A stretch of DNA of 64,000 nucleotides from Thalassia testudinum (GCA_037157565.1 JAZHRO010000012.1:60379501-60443500); one strand, 5' to 3'. Positions 12,885 to 24,759 are shown, counted from the stretch's first letter. Numbers and translations: made by a program. Notes: generated from the letters alone by a model not told the origin.

Positions 12885-13130
12885 AGCGAGGGCATTGGTT
12901 AGCCCAAACAGCATGACCAAAAACTCATAGTGTCCATACCGAGTACGGAAATCTATCTTAGAGACGTCTATCTCCCTGATCCTCAACTGATGGTAACCCG
13001 TCCTTAAGTCTATTTTGGAGAACACCGTGGCGTCTCTCAACTAGTCAAAGAGGTCATCGATACGGAGCAATGGATACTTGTTCTTGATGGCAACACGATT
13101 CAGCTGTCTGTAGTCAACACAAAGCTGAAG
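12885..13130 (-). pseudogene. Chromovirus RT fragment (downstream half of split RT)
   Basis: The minus-strand reading gives [43 protein letters not shown] and FGLTNA, the fingers/palm start of a chromovirus reverse transcriptase (one in-frame stop where a Gln codon is expected near 13038). It is the continuation of the RT that begins at 15805-16135; a solo LTR with GGTGC duplications sits between the halves. It ends abruptly after FGLTNA, before the YxDD box, where the group A pol begins. The break carries a 12-bp direct repeat (12819-12830 and 12871-12882). Confidence 0.85.
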
Positions 13131-13135
13131 GGTGC

Positions 13136-15799
13136 TGTAACGACCCGGTTCCCGAGTCCCTACGAGACACGAGAACCGGACCGACTCGACTAATCCCAAG
13201 ACCCAGTTGTCCAACGAGGAAGTAACCAAAAGACAGTAAAATAAACCACATTCAGCATGAATATAACTAACAGTAAGAAAGTACAGCAGTAAGGAAAGAA
13301 ACTACTACAGTAGGCACCACCACAACAGTAAAACAACATTTATCATATAACAAAAACTGCAGGTAAAGAAGGTACAGCGGAAACAAAACTACTCACTAGA
13401 ACAGAAACAAAAGAAGGTACAAAGCTGTGGCAACTCTACTGGACCCTACTCGGCCCAGCGTCCTCTGCAGCCGCCGACCCTGGCTGCTCAACACCTGGTC
13501 CTGAAAAAGGTAACGAGTGTAACACGTCAGCAAAACGCTGAGTAGAGTGGCAAACTAACTAAAGGCAACAGTAGAGTGTACAGTAGCTGTTATGTTCTAT
13601 TACTTCCTTTATTTACATCTTTCAATTTTTCTCACTATTTCATTTACTTCTCAGATCCTTTACTTGATCTCGAATGTCCTCGTGGGACGATCTTGATTGC
13701 AGTCTTTTCCAACAGTAGAAGTAGCACGTGGTGCTCTCCTGGCCGGGAGAGTCCCCCGTGGTGATCCTACCCTCAGTCAACCACCCCAAGGTCACTGACA
13801 GACGTAACGGTGACTACGGCACGCGCGATAAACGCACAGGTAGCTAGCCCGTACTGGCACGCGGTCAGTCGTTTCCGTTAACGGGTGCGCCCAAAGCACA
13901 GCACGGAACCAGGGCAGAGCCCTCTCAGTAACAGGGGTCCAACCCCTCCACAGTCCGCGCACCCTCGCCTGACTACCCTGGTTTGCCCTAGTGGGCCTAA
14001 CAAGTCGGTGAAGGAGGCTAGCAGAACCCCGGGGCCCGTGGGGTAGCTAGTACTCTCCTAACACTACTAGCTCTCCTCGGTACTACGTACACGAGGGCCA
14101 ACAAGTCGGTACAGAGCGGCCAATCCTAACCCCGGGTCCCTGGGGCGGCTGGCCCCACTCTGCACTAAAACAGGTACAGGTACTTCCCTTGGTACTACGT
14201 GCCCAAGAGACAGTACAAACTACATCTCAGTTCCATTCCTTTTCTTTCCAGGAGTTCCACTCCTAATTCCCCGTAGGGTTCCAGCTCTTTATCTCAGAAC
14301 ATCATATGTTTCACTTTCCAGATTCTCGTTCTCACATTCCATGATCTCAACATGATTCTTTATGCATAACAGGCAGCTGTTAATTAAATTTACAGGCAGC
14401 TTTATATATTCCTTTCCATTTTTCCAAGACTGCAGTAAGGTACATTCCACTAGTTTTTCCATCCTAGGATTCATGCCATATCCTAGGATCTATCATACAA
14501 TCTAGTTTTCCGACCCTAGGATTCATGCAACACCTAGGAGCTATCATTCCATATATTTCTCATTCCTAGGATTCATGCAATGCCCTAGGTTCTAGTTATG
14601 GTTCCATACTTTAACAGATTTTGTTAATACTTAAAACCACTCTACCAGGTACAACGGGAGTAATGGGGGCGTGGTCGGGAATCCCGCGCGCCTCCGCGAC
14701 TCTCAAGACGGCAACCGAACGAGGTCCTATCACAAGGATCAAACACAAGGAGTGTCTCAAAATAGTGTATAGCTACTGTAGGCGGGTAGAGGAATAAATT
14801 CTGAAACGAACGCAACTCGAATCGCGGAAAACGGAGCCCAAACGGGCCCTAAACGGGTCGAGAAAGACAATACTGTGCAAAATCAGACGTCTGGAACTCC
14901 TTCCAGACGTCTTAAACGGTGGATCAGAGAATTACCTGTTCGGCTTGGTTCCCCGGACGTCTAGAAGTCTGTGGGGACGTCTCTCCTAGATCCCAGACGT
15001 CCGATGGTCTCTCCGGACGTCTGGAGGTCACTCCCGCCGTCTGGTACAACTTCCAGACGTCTGATTCGCAAAGGATGACGAATCGAACACCTGCGCACAG
15101 CCAACCCTCCTCCCTCAGTACGGTCAGTCGACAAAAAGAAGGAGAAAGCGGAACTCACCTTTCAGACGTCTGTATGATCTCACAGACGTCGACCTTGTCG
15201 TCTGGATATCAGTCCAGACGTCTGATTCTGGAGATTTTTCCAGAATCAGAACCTTGCTCGGCCTCCGCTCGCGACGCCGCCCGCGTCGCACCTCGCGCGT
15301 CCGCTGCTCCGCCCGCAGCAGGTCCCTCTCCGCGACGCTCTGCGCCCCCCGCGCCCTCCGCCGGCCGGCCAAGCCGCTCCCGGCGAGCTCGCCCTCACGG
15401 CAGAGCCCCGCCCTCGCACGCCGCAGCTCCTCCGCGCCTACTGCGGCCGCCGCTGCCGCTGCGCCCTCGCGTCCGCTCGCTCTCGCACACAGGCAGGAGA
15501 GAAGGAGGAAGATGGTGGAGACGGGAGGGGAGGCGCGCCCCCTCCCCCTTTTAACGCCGCGCGGAGAGGAGGGAGAGACGGTCGCAGTCGCCTGCAGCCG
15601 CAGAGAAGATGCAGGATCGCAGGTCTGCGCGCACAGGCGCGCAGACGAATATCCCGTGCGAGCATAACTGTTCGCCAGACGTCTGTAAACTATCCCGGAC
15701 GTCTGGTCAGACGTCTGGATGTGATCCCAGACGTCTTTACAGACGTCTGGGCCACCTCCCAGACGTCTTAAAATACGTCTGGGGCACGCGCTCGTTACA
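13136..15799 (-). mobile_element. Solo LTR, group C (chromovirus) family, minus strand
   Basis: A 2,664-bp LTR flanked by perfect 5-bp duplications GGTGC (13131-13135 and 15800-15804). On the minus strand it begins TGTAACGAGCGCGTGCC and ends GGGTCGTTACA. It is an inverted, closely similar copy of 1551-4247. It has GACGTC palindrome clusters at 14885-15230 and 15675-15780, a TATA-like region at about 15545-15555 and 2-3 copies of the CCTAGGATTCATG repeat at 14460-14600. It splits the RT of an older chromovirus of the same strand. The 254-codon ORF on the minus strand (15124-15888) crosses the LTR edge and is rich in Arg/Ala/Gly from GC-rich DNA; I do not regard it as a gene. Confidence 0.93.
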
Positions 15800-15804
15800 G
15801 GTGC

Positions 15805-16139
15805 CATCCTATGGGGACGCATGGGGACGCAGTAGGCCTCATAAAGCCCTTCTCTAACAAATCCTGCAACTGGGAATTGAGCTCTCACAGCTCAAGTGGT
15901 GCCATCTTGTACGGCGTAGTGGAGATGGGGCTGGTTCTCGGTACCAATGAGATCTCAAACTTGATCTCACGCTCAAGTGGTAGTCTTGGTAACTCCTCCG
16001 AGAAGACGTCGGGGTACTCACAGCCCACCAGAACACTCTGTAGGTCAGTTACTCGGCTAGGCTCTGCTACAACACAAGCTAAGAAGCCCTCACACCTCGC
16101 GACTGCTGTCGTCCTCGTGCCTGGTAACCGCGGCCGCCA
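15805..16139 (-). pseudogene. Chromovirus pol fragment: protease-RT junction and RT start
   Basis: The minus strand reads CEGFLACVV, VTDLQSVLVGCEYPDVFSEE, LPRLPLEREIKFEI and PISTTPYKMAPLEL, then LQDLLEKGFMRPTASP, the well-conserved entry into chromovirus RT. It ends at the solo LTR; the next RT residues are found at 13130. Between the gag zinc knuckle and this segment the aspartic protease motif (DTG/DSG) is absent, and the distance is much too short to hold it, so a deletion has joined gag to RT. Stops and frame changes confirm it is a pseudogene. Confidence 0.85.
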
Positions 16140-17322
16140 GATCAGCCTCCAGTGCTCGATGCTGGGAGCATCTGGCATGCTCCGGCCATAGATGGGCAGT
16201 CCCTCCTTATGGGGCCCGGCTGACCACATTGGTAGCAGAGAGGAGCACGACCTCCTCCCTCAATCTGTCCCTGCTGGTAACTAGGCGGGGGTTTGGTGCA
16301 AGCAGCTGGCCCCTGTTGGGGGCCTCCAAAGGCCATTGGCGACCCCACAGAGCAAGACGACTCCCCCGCAGGCACTATGTGCCTCCTCTTTAGGCGGCCT
16401 TGTGAGTGCTCATGCTGGTAGGGCCACTTCCGTCCTCCTCTGTCAGTGTCTCGCACAGTCGGGTCAGTCTCCTCGTAGGTCATCGTCACCTCGACCACGT
16501 GGGAGAAGGTAGGTAGCTTTAGGGGCCTTACATACCACCGTATAGTAGGCTGGAGACCCTCGGTGAACCTCCACAGGCGCTCCTCCTCTGTAGTCACAGC
16601 AGACGGAGTGAAGCACGACAGCTCCAAGAAACGCTTGCGGTACACGCTAACTGTCATCGCCCCCTAGCGAAGGGTGTGAACTCCCACCTCCTCTAGTCCT
16701 GCCAGATCTATGGGAAGTACTACTCGCAGAAGAGCGCCACGAATCGGTCTCAAGATGTCTCTCTCCCCTCCTATCCTCTAACTGCCCTCCACCATCTGTA
16801 GGCTACACTCTCCAACTGGTAAGTGGCAAAGGTCACGCAACACTCTACAGAAGGGTAGAGTGTGTCAAAGATCTTCTCCATCCACTCCATCCAGTCCTCC
16901 GCCCTAGATGGGCTCTCCTTCCCCTTGAAAGAGGGGGGCTTCAACTTCCGGAACTGGGCGAACAGCTTGTGGTGAAGCCGTAACACAGGAATGGGTACAC
17001 CCTCCGGTAGGGAGGACTCGTGCTCAGTAGTGTCTGATGGTGGTGGAGGATCACCCCTTCCCCCTCTAGCTCACTCGATGTTGCGGCAACTCCCTTGTCT
17101 CATGGAGGACTCCCCCTCCCCATCCTCAAGAGGAGGTGGCAAAGGAGAAGACTGCTGAATCTCCTCCCGTACTATGTCCCGAATCAACTGGGCGAGGTCC
17201 TGGGCCTGGATGCCCGGAAGGAGGGGTGGAGCGGCCCTTGCCTTAGGCCCTACACGCCCGCCTTCGCGACCACGCCCACAACCATGCCCTCGGCTTGCCC
17301 CACGAGCTACACGATGAGGCAT
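16140..17322 (-). pseudogene. Chromovirus gag remnant with damaged zinc knuckle
   Basis: The likely start is the ATG at 17322, 160 bp after the primer site. The N-terminus (MPHRVARGASRG..) is basic; then an acidic IQAQDLAQLIRDIVREEI stretch; then (about 16770-16950) the capsid-like core with PPSFKGKESPSRAEDWMEWM and YQLESVAYRWW; then YRKRFLELSCFTPSAV; and near 16192-16237 the nucleocapsid knuckle CYQCGQPGPIRRDCP. The knuckle should be CX2CX4HX4C, but the His codon reads CCC (Pro), a one-base change. The remnant is spread over different frames with stops between them, so it is not functional. gag would assemble particles and bind the element RNA. Confidence 0.88.
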
Positions 17323-17483
17323 CTCCTACAAGGAGATGGAAGAAATCAAAGATTGTTAATGACACGAGACTAAAATATGACTCAAAAGCGGAGATCAAGA
17401 TAGCATGTTGTGATGTCTATCCTAACTACATATACATGAGTGGTTACTTCCATGCCATTTGATTTATTTCTCGGGACAACATT

Positions 17484-17498
17484 ACCCTGATACCATCT
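17484..17498 (-). other. Primer binding site, initiator tRNA-Met type
   Basis: Just inside the LTR end (17499), the minus strand reads AGATGGTATCAGGG. TGGTATCAGAGC is the usual plant complement of initiator tRNA-Met; one or two positions differ. It fixes 17499 as the 3' boundary of a 5' LTR and the strand of the element. Confidence 0.8.
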
Positions 17499-18637
17499 TG
17501 TTACGACCCGAACCCGGCTCCTTATGGAATCTAGGAACGACCCTCCTTGACTAATCTCAAGACCCAGTCGTCCATCGAGAAATAAGCCAAAAATATAAAT
17601 ACAAGATTCCAACGATACCTTGATTTCGCAATTTCGATTCCGTTCGGGCCCTGAATCAGCCTAAACACTCCTCCCAGTTCACTTAAACCAGACCAGGCGG
17701 GCTGGTCTGGTTGGACTGGCCGCCTGCCTGCAACAAACGCACATACTAACTGAGATCAGACGTCTAGGGTAAGACTCAGATGTCTTAAATGTGCATAGGA
17801 ACTCGTGTAGCGGTCCTACTTCTCCCATCATCTACTACCTCCAATGGCCGTCTGAGGGTGCAGCTGGACGTCTGACACCTCTCCCAGTCATTTGGGGTTG
17901 CAACCGGATGTCTAACACCACCTCCAGACATCCAAAAGCACCTCGGCTGCCGAGTATGTGCACTATCCCAACACCCTTCTCCTTTGCACAGCTTGCCTCC
18001 TCACGCGAACATGATCTCCAAGCCTGTACGCGACACAAATACCTCGAAAAGGTCGCACCTTGGGTCCTGCGTGCGCCCGGACGTCCGAAGCTCACCATGG
18101 ACGTCTATGGATCCCCACTAGTTGTCTGCAAGATGTCGTAGACGTCTGATGGCCACAGGAGATGCGCCCAAACCACGTGCGCAGCACCTCCTTACAGCTC
18201 ACTCCACCTTGTCTCTTGCGCTCCACCTTGAGCCTTGAGCTGCAGCAGCTTCTACCTCCCACTTCGGTCTCTCCCTTACTCTCCCTCTCCCTCTCCCTCT
18301 CGCTCCCGCACACACTCTCTCCTTCACGCTCTCCCTCTCCTTCTCCCACACTCACTACTCGTGGAAAACCGATGGGGGGAGGTGGCACCACAAGAGACAA
18401 AATGGGAGGATGGGGGTGCGGAAAACGAGGAAGGGGGTTTTAAATGGTGGCAGTAGGGTTTTGGGTTGTGTTGGGTGGGGAAAAAAAAGAAGGGTAAAAC
18501 TTGAAGAAACCATCCTACATTTTTGAAATTACTCATGTGGGGTCCAGCAGGTACAAAATAAGGGTGTAAAATTTATGATAGGACCCCTATAGTTTACGAA
18601 AATGCCTAGATGGCCCTTGGAGAGGGCATTTCAACCT
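17499..18637 (-). mobile_element. 5' LTR of the broken chromovirus, short divergent variant
   Basis: On the minus strand the LTR ends ..GGGTTCGGGTCGTAACA at 17499, directly before the primer site. It shares the end and the GACGTC motifs (17757-18145, many decayed to GATGTC or GACATC) with the 2.7-kb group C LTRs, but the motif cluster lies only about 260 bp from the LTR end instead of about 1.7 kb, so this is a shorter subfamily. A TATA-like TTTAAAAC lies near 18436-18443. The outer boundary is uncertain: no clear TG start is seen and a group A LTR seems to begin near 18638. Confidence 0.65.
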
Positions 18638-19329
18638 TGGACACGACCTTCATCAGTTAGCTAGATTTATTGCTTTCCTAGTGTAGTTTTCCTGCTTTAT
18701 AGATTAGTTTTAGTGTAGCTAATGTAATTTTGGTTAGTAGATGTAGTTAGAGATCAAAGTTTGATGATGGTTTAGGGTAGGTTAGGAGTAGATTAGCTTA
18801 GATTTGATTCCACCCTCTCTGACCAATTCAAATCAGAGAGGTGTTTTTTCCACCTCCATTTCGACTCATACAGCTTTCCCTATGTATCGCAATTCGTTTC
18901 TCTAATTTTCCTCGCATTTTATTCATCGTTCACCCCTCCATTAAGGTCAAATTCAGATTTGAAGCCTTGGCTTCTAGATCTGAATTTGCACCAAAATTCC
19001 ACCTAGGGGGTCTCTCATTCATTTCAAAAATTCACAAAGGCCCCCTGATTTGGTTTTAATTGAACCGATTTGCTTGAGCCTTTCAGAATTGGTTTTCATG
19101 CCCAATTTTACAATTGGAGTCAATTTGCTTTAAACGGATTTATTTGAGCGATTTGAGTTTTTTTGTTGAGGTAAATTAGGTATGATACAAGGATTCTGAG
19201 TTGTTTTGAGTTGATTTTAGTGTTCAGATAAGTGTTTGCCTAATTTTAGTGTTGCATTTGTGTAGTTTGCCCAAGGAAAATCAGAATTTCTTATTAGAGG
19301 TTAAAACAATAACCCATTGATTTTTATGG
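18638..19329 (+). mobile_element. Old group A LTR, left piece (candidate)
   Basis: TGGACACGACCTTCATCAG followed by ttagctagatttattg aligns with the first bases of other group A LTRs (TGATGATAACGTCATCATCAG..agctttaatt). It is followed by AT-rich U3-like sequence and interrupted at 19330 by the GATCC duplication of a younger solo LTR. It would resume at 29968. It is supported mainly by the promoter module farther along (31893). Low confidence in the exact start. Confidence 0.4.
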
Positions 19330-19334
19330 GATCC

Positions 19335-21921
19335 TGATGGTAACGTCATCATCAGCCATATATATCTTTAATTAATTATAATCCATTCATAAATGATCAT
19401 ACATAACCGCCAGAAGATCGTAATTCACTGTATATCCATTCTGAGAGAAATGCATTAAAATAGGTGTAAAACTACAGTTTTAACAAAATATCCTAAATGC
19501 AAAGCAATCAAGAAGTTTTCCAAGGATTAATTAAAGGTCAAATGTTCATAAATGTCTAATAAGAGAGTCCATGCAGATAGAAACGGACTTTCACGCATTT
19601 CAAGATTTAATGGACATCTAAAATCCTAAAAACAGACCCACTTAATTAACTGAGGTTTTGGTCAGGATAAATTCACCTAAACCATCTAAAAAACATATAA
19701 AAATATTCCATAAGGTTTGGCATCCTTGCTTTGACCATTGGAACCCATTTTGACCTAAAATAGAGTCTCAGACAAACAGTTATCCTAATTTGGGTTTCTA
19801 CGTAAATTATCTAGTCAAACTTGGTCAAAACCAAAATCCAACTTCACCATCAGATTCCTTGGATCTAAATTAGGTTTATACCAAAATTTGAGCCAATCAG
19901 AGATCATCTTGACCTAGTTCGCATTTTGGTTCAATCTAATTCTTCTTCTCTCACTTAAACCCCTTGCTTTCAAAATTATTGCAGGGACACCCCTAACTTT
20001 GTCATCTCCTTCACATCTAGGTCCCTACCGCCATTAGGAATAGCTGCACCTCACTGGTGAGATTCGAGTGATATTTGCTCACTTATTTCTCAATCAAATA
20101 ATCCTAAATTTGAAATGGAGATTCCTTGAGGAATTTTCTTCCAATTAAGATCGGCCATGAATTTTAACTCCTTCCCAAAGGCTCAAGTGAATCACTTCAT
20201 GGATCGGGTCTCCTATTTCATGAAGCTTCCAAGCTTCCAAGCTTGGAAAGCTCCCTTGAGGCCTATATAAGGACCCCTAAGGACAAACCGTCCTCTGTAG
20301 CTTGGTTTGGAGGCTGGATCCCCCTTCTTCCCTTCTCCCCGACCTCCATCTCCACCAACTCCAGCGAACCCCTCCGTCTAGCCTCTTCGCCCGCCGTCAC
20401 GGACAATAGCCGGTGCATTTATCTTCCCAGCTTCTTCCGCTTCTCGCGATACGTGTAGGAGCCCCTCAGACCCCTTCTTTCCTCGTTCGCCCACCGGAGA
20501 GTTCTCCTTCTTCGGTGCCGGCCAATCAAAGCCGACACCTTCCCTTCCCTTTCAACCAATTAGATTAGGGTAGATAGGTCCCTTTTAGTTCTCTAGGTCC
20601 TTTCCCATCTTCAAAACTGAAAAACAACCCCTCGACACACCATTCACCGTCATCTTCCTCTGCCCTGGCCGCACCTCCAGCAAGGTTTTCTGCTCACCTC
20701 ACACCTCCACACACCTCGCCAACACTCCTAAAACCTCTGCCACTCATCCCCCCACAAAACCCCTCTCTTTATTTCACCGTCCATGCTCCCACAATCGCCA
20801 CCGAGCAACCCACCTTCACGCAACCTCCTCCGCCTTCGCTAGCCACCTACGACCACCTTCGCAACTCGCCACCACCACCAACTCCTTCGCCGCATCATTG
20901 CGATCCTTCTGAGCATTTTAAATAGGGCTTATAGCCCATATTTCTGTTGCAGGCACCCTCATCGGAGCTCTGTCATCGCCTTGACATCTCCGACCTCATC
21001 TTCAATCCTCCAGCTGTGTTCTTCATCCAAACATGCCCAGGAGAAGCAAATACGTTCCAGAACCCCTCCCAGGTCCTTGATTGAAGGCGTCAACCTCAGT
21101 AGTCGCACGCGAGAAAGAGTGGGATTTAGTCCCACATCATGAATGGATGAGCAGACGCGCACACATAAAAGGAATTTTTGCTAAGGCCTTAACTCCTCAA
21201 GTCACACATGGTGAGGTCCCTTACCCACACACCCAACCGCCTAAGCCCTTCACTCCTTGCTCATCACCCACTGCCGGTGAGCCTAGACCCGATATTGCAT
21301 GATCCGCGTACCTGGTTACGATCTGAATATCTGAGAGAGGAAGGAAAGAGAGAGAGAGCGGGGGAGGGGTGGGTTTTGCTCCTACAGGCATGTGTGACAC
21401 TTAGTCACTGAGAAGAAGCTGAAAGCCTTGGCTCCCTTTGTGCGTGAGAAGGAAAGGAAGAAAAGAAGAAGGAGAGCCGAAGAAGAAGGAAAGTAGATGA
21501 GGAGCTAAAGAAGAAGGCTCTTTATGGAGCACTGTAGCAATGACATTTAAGTCATTTGATTTGATAGAGAGACGTTTGATCACTGTAGCATTCAAGCTAC
21601 TGTTGGTTTATTTGATATTATTGATAGTTGGATGCATGCTTAACTTAAGGAGGATATAAGTGGTGATTCAAATCACCATTGTTTTTTATCCTCTTATCTT
21701 TTTATCCTCATATTCTTGCAATGCATTGAACTTCATTGAATATTTAATGTGACAGGAGATTATTCATTGAATATCTCTTTTGTGTGTAATTTCTTGTGCT
21801 CATTTATATTTTGATTCAGATTAGCACGTGAATGCAATACTTGCTTCCTGTGTTCGACCTCGAACTTCATTTAGATATCTGAGTTTATAAATTGTACTTG
21901 TTGAGAGAGCCATTTAGGAGA
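19335..21921 (+). mobile_element. Solo LTR, group A, left part (split by a later insertion)
   Basis: It begins TGATGGTAACGTCATCATCA and resembles the LTR at 44403-47125 along its length. The promoter module is at 21128-21172 and the conserved gtgttcgacctcg word near 21860-21872. It stops at 21921 where a minus-strand element enters, and its last 49 bp are found at 29914-29962. The 5-bp duplication GATCC is at 19330-19334 and again at 29963-29967, so the two parts belong to one solo LTR of 2,636 bp. The arginine- and serine-rich ORFs here are chance. Confidence 0.88.
21128..21172 (+). promoter_or_regulatory. snRNA-type USE-like + TATA-like module in LTR
   Basis: AGTCCCACATCA, 24 nt, then CATAAAAGG. 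It lies 1,793 bp from the LTR start, the same relative position as in the other 2.7-kb group A LTRs. Confidence 0.5.
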
Positions 21922-24746
21922 TGGTGAAGCCTACTTTCGTCTTTAAGGTTATTACAGTCGTTGTGGTATATGACAAAACAGTTACCAGTTTAATACAATT
22001 TTTTTTACTCGGAATGACAAGTTTCCCGAGGTCGAACTCAGGGAGCAACTATAATCCTAGAAGCATAAAGGTTCACAATTATGTTACAAAAATAATAAGA
22101 GAGAGAGAGAGCAAAAGTTCTCTTTTTTGTTGGCTTCTTCTTCTTCTCTCTTCCTCTTCTCTTTTCTTCTTCTCTTGCAGCTGATTCTTCTCTTCCTTCC
22201 ATCTGCCTTCTTCTCTCTTCTTTTCTTTGCTGTGGCTGTGGTGACCCTTTCTCTTTTTCCTTTCTTCCTCTCTGATTTTCTTCTTTTCTTCCTTGCGGCT
22301 GCAGAGCTTCTGCCTTCTCTCTCTTTCAGCTGCGAAGTCTTCCTTTCTTCTTCCTTCTTTTCTTCTTCAGCCTGCCTTCTTTCCTGCTCTGGCTGCTGAC
22401 CTTCCGTCGTCTGACTCGATGCTCAGACGACTTAACTATGCGCTTGCTACAGTGCGGCTCCTTTTCTTCTCCTTCATCTCCTCTCCTTCCTTTCTTCTTC
22501 AGCTGCTCAGTGCGGCTAAGTCTTCAGCCGCTCCTCCTCTCTTCTTCTTCCTTCGCTTGCTTCTTCTTCTTCCTTCTCCCCTACGCACACACACAATGAT
22601 CAGTGCAAAACCTACCCCTACCCCTTCCCCGCATCTCTCTCTCTCTGAATCTCTCTTTGGGAAAGCTCTCCCAGAGCCGGGTAATCGGGTTCGGGTTGCG
22701 CGCCCGGGACCAGGCCCACCGGCGTGCGGTGGTGGGCAAGGAGTGCTTGGTCAGGTAGTCGGATACGGCCCAGACCCGCGAGGCGTGAGCACAGGCGAGG
22801 GCGGGTGCGAGCGCGTGGCGCGCGGTGTGTGGGTGAGGGACCTGACCCCTATGTATCAAAGGCGAACAGCTCTATTCACTTTTTCAATTTAAGTGTGGGC
22901 GCGAGGCCACACACTTACGAGGTGGGACTAAAGTCCCACCTCCAATCTGCGCGCCCGCAGGCTAGAAGGCGCTGCCAATTGGAGCAGCAGCGAACGTTTG
23001 CGACCCCAGTCGCAAACCTGGGCGTGCTCGCGGAATCACCCCACGCTTCCTGCGGCTTACACCTGGGTTGGAGGCGTCCTGGAGCTGCTTGCGAAGGAGC
23101 TTCAGCGGCTTCGTCAATGGCGGCGAGGAGGCGGAGACCTGAAATCACAAGGACAGCCTCTCGGCCACATCAGATAACGTAGGGAGCTTTGCCAGAGGGC
23201 GGCGAAGGTGGTGCAAGGGTCGGCGAGGCGCGGGGGCGCCTGTGGCCGTGTGCCTAGGGCAGACTGTGTGTGCAGAAGTGGGTTTGTTCGGGGGGTGGTC
23301 GGGCGGTGAATGGTGGTGAATGGAGTGGGGGAAACGGTTGAGTGGAGTGAGGGGGAGCTTCTAGGCTTGTCGGCGAGGGTTGAGGTGGTCTGTGGAGGTG
23401 GAGCGACCTCGCCAAAGATGGAGCAGATGGGGGTGGAAGTGGCAGTCGGTGGGTTAAAATGGTAAATCAGGAAGAGGAAAATATAAGGGAGAGAGAGAGG
23501 AAGATTCCTACCTACTTAGTCGACGAAGAGGGAGAGGGAGGCGTCCGGCTCGTGCCTGCCAGAGCTGGGGACGAAGATGCCCAAGAGGGGGTTATCGGCG
23601 ACGAGGAGGAGATCTGAGGGCGCCAGCTAGTGCGGCCTGGCACGAGAAGACGGGGTAGAGCGGGCTCTGCTGCAGGTAGGGCAGCAGAGTGACGAGGAGG
23701 TGGAGGGAGGATCGTCGGAAGCTTGGGCTACCTGATCGAAGAGGGAAGAGACAAAATCTAGGGTTTCTCTTGGCCAAAACTAGCTTGAAGGAGACGGTAG
23801 ACCCTGCCGCTCCTTATATAGGTAATGACAAGGAGAGGAGACCAGGGAGGCGACGTGCCATGCTCGTCAGAGATGGCCGGAGATGGACACCCATGCCTAT
23901 CGTATGTTCGCACGAGAGGCATGGTCGGTTGCAGAGGTCAGGGGAGGGTCCCTACGACAGAGGACGACGCAGGAAACCCCCCGTTTGTTCCTAAGGACGG
24001 GCGCCCTGCCCTGCGCAGCGCCATCCTCCGCGCAAGGTCGCCGGAGGTATGGTGCTGTGCAGAAATGGCAGGAGGGACCGTTCTACAAAGAACGATGTGA
24101 AGATAGGGGGCTAATCTCAAGGGTTTCAAAAGATAAGGGTCAAAAAGTAAATTAAGAGGACCAATTTGTAAAGTCGATCAAGATGGTCTTTTCCTAGGCC
24201 CACATTTTTATACCAGACTAATTTGAGCCTAAGGATTTTAATGGTGAAATTTGATTTTAGGTTGGACCATGTTTGACCGATCAATTTGCACAAAAATCTA
24301 AATTAAGTTATAAATTGGACATGGTTCTCATTTTAGGTCAAAATAGGTTGCAAAGGCCAAATTGAAGGTTCTAAACCCTAGGGAATTATTTTCCATGAGT
24401 TTTAGAGGGTTTAGTTGATTTTTATCCTACCTCGAACCTCATGAATTAAAGTAGATTTGTTTTAGGGTTGCAAAATGTCATTTAATTCCTAGAAGTTGCT
24501 ATAACCCTTTTCAGATCAGATCATCCCACTTCCCTCCTTATTAAGCTCATTTGACCTGTGTTTGGACCCTTAATTACCCTGTTTGCACACTGCATTGGTG
24601 AAATTACAGTTTTACCCCTTATGATTTGTCTTATTCTTTAACTCAGAATTCTCTGAGTTAAGCCTCTCTTTAGGTTTTGTAGGAGCTTTTTCATACTTAT
24701 TTGGATTAAATTGTGCTAGTTAGAGTTCATGATGAGGTTCTCATCA
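21922..24746 (-). mobile_element. 3' LTR of truncated group A element, minus strand
   Basis: On the minus strand the LTR begins TGATGAGAACCTCATCATG at 24746, next to the polypurine tract, and ends ..AGTAGGCTTCACCA at 21922 (2,825 bp). The element is flanked by GGAGA (21917-21921) and AGAGA (29909-29913), a one-mismatch target duplication inside the solo LTR at 19335. The gttcgacctcggg word is near 22024-22045 (minus strand), a purine-rich transcribed section at 22110-22580 and the promoter module at 22885-22929. The part 22888-24746 is repeated at 28035-29908. Confidence 0.88.
22885..22929 (-). promoter_or_regulatory. snRNA-type USE-like + TATA-like module in LTR
   Basis: Minus strand: AGTCCCACCTCG, 24 nt, then CTTAAATTG. 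One mismatch to the RTCCCACATCG consensus. The USE-like part is also one arm of a GGGACT..AGTCCC inverted repeat. Confidence 0.45.
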
Positions 24747-24759
24747 TACCCCCATGCCT
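24747..24759 (-). other. Terminal polypurine tract of truncated group A element
   Basis: Minus strand AGGCATGGGGGTA directly abuts the LTR start at 24746. Polypurine tracts prime plus-strand DNA synthesis in LTR elements, and the position identifies the LTR at 21922-24746 as the 3' LTR. The same word sits at 44390-44402 and 58583-58595. Confidence 0.8.

Noticed and set aside
15124..15888. 254-codon minus-strand ORF
   Set aside because: It crosses the edge between a solo LTR and a pol fragment and is Arg/Ala/Gly-rich because of GC-rich LTR sequence; it has no domain and no match in the other LTR copies' frames.
22127..22892. Leu/Phe/Ser-rich ORFs resembling membrane segments
   Set aside because: They are the pyrimidine strand of the purine-rich transcribed part of a minus-strand LTR.
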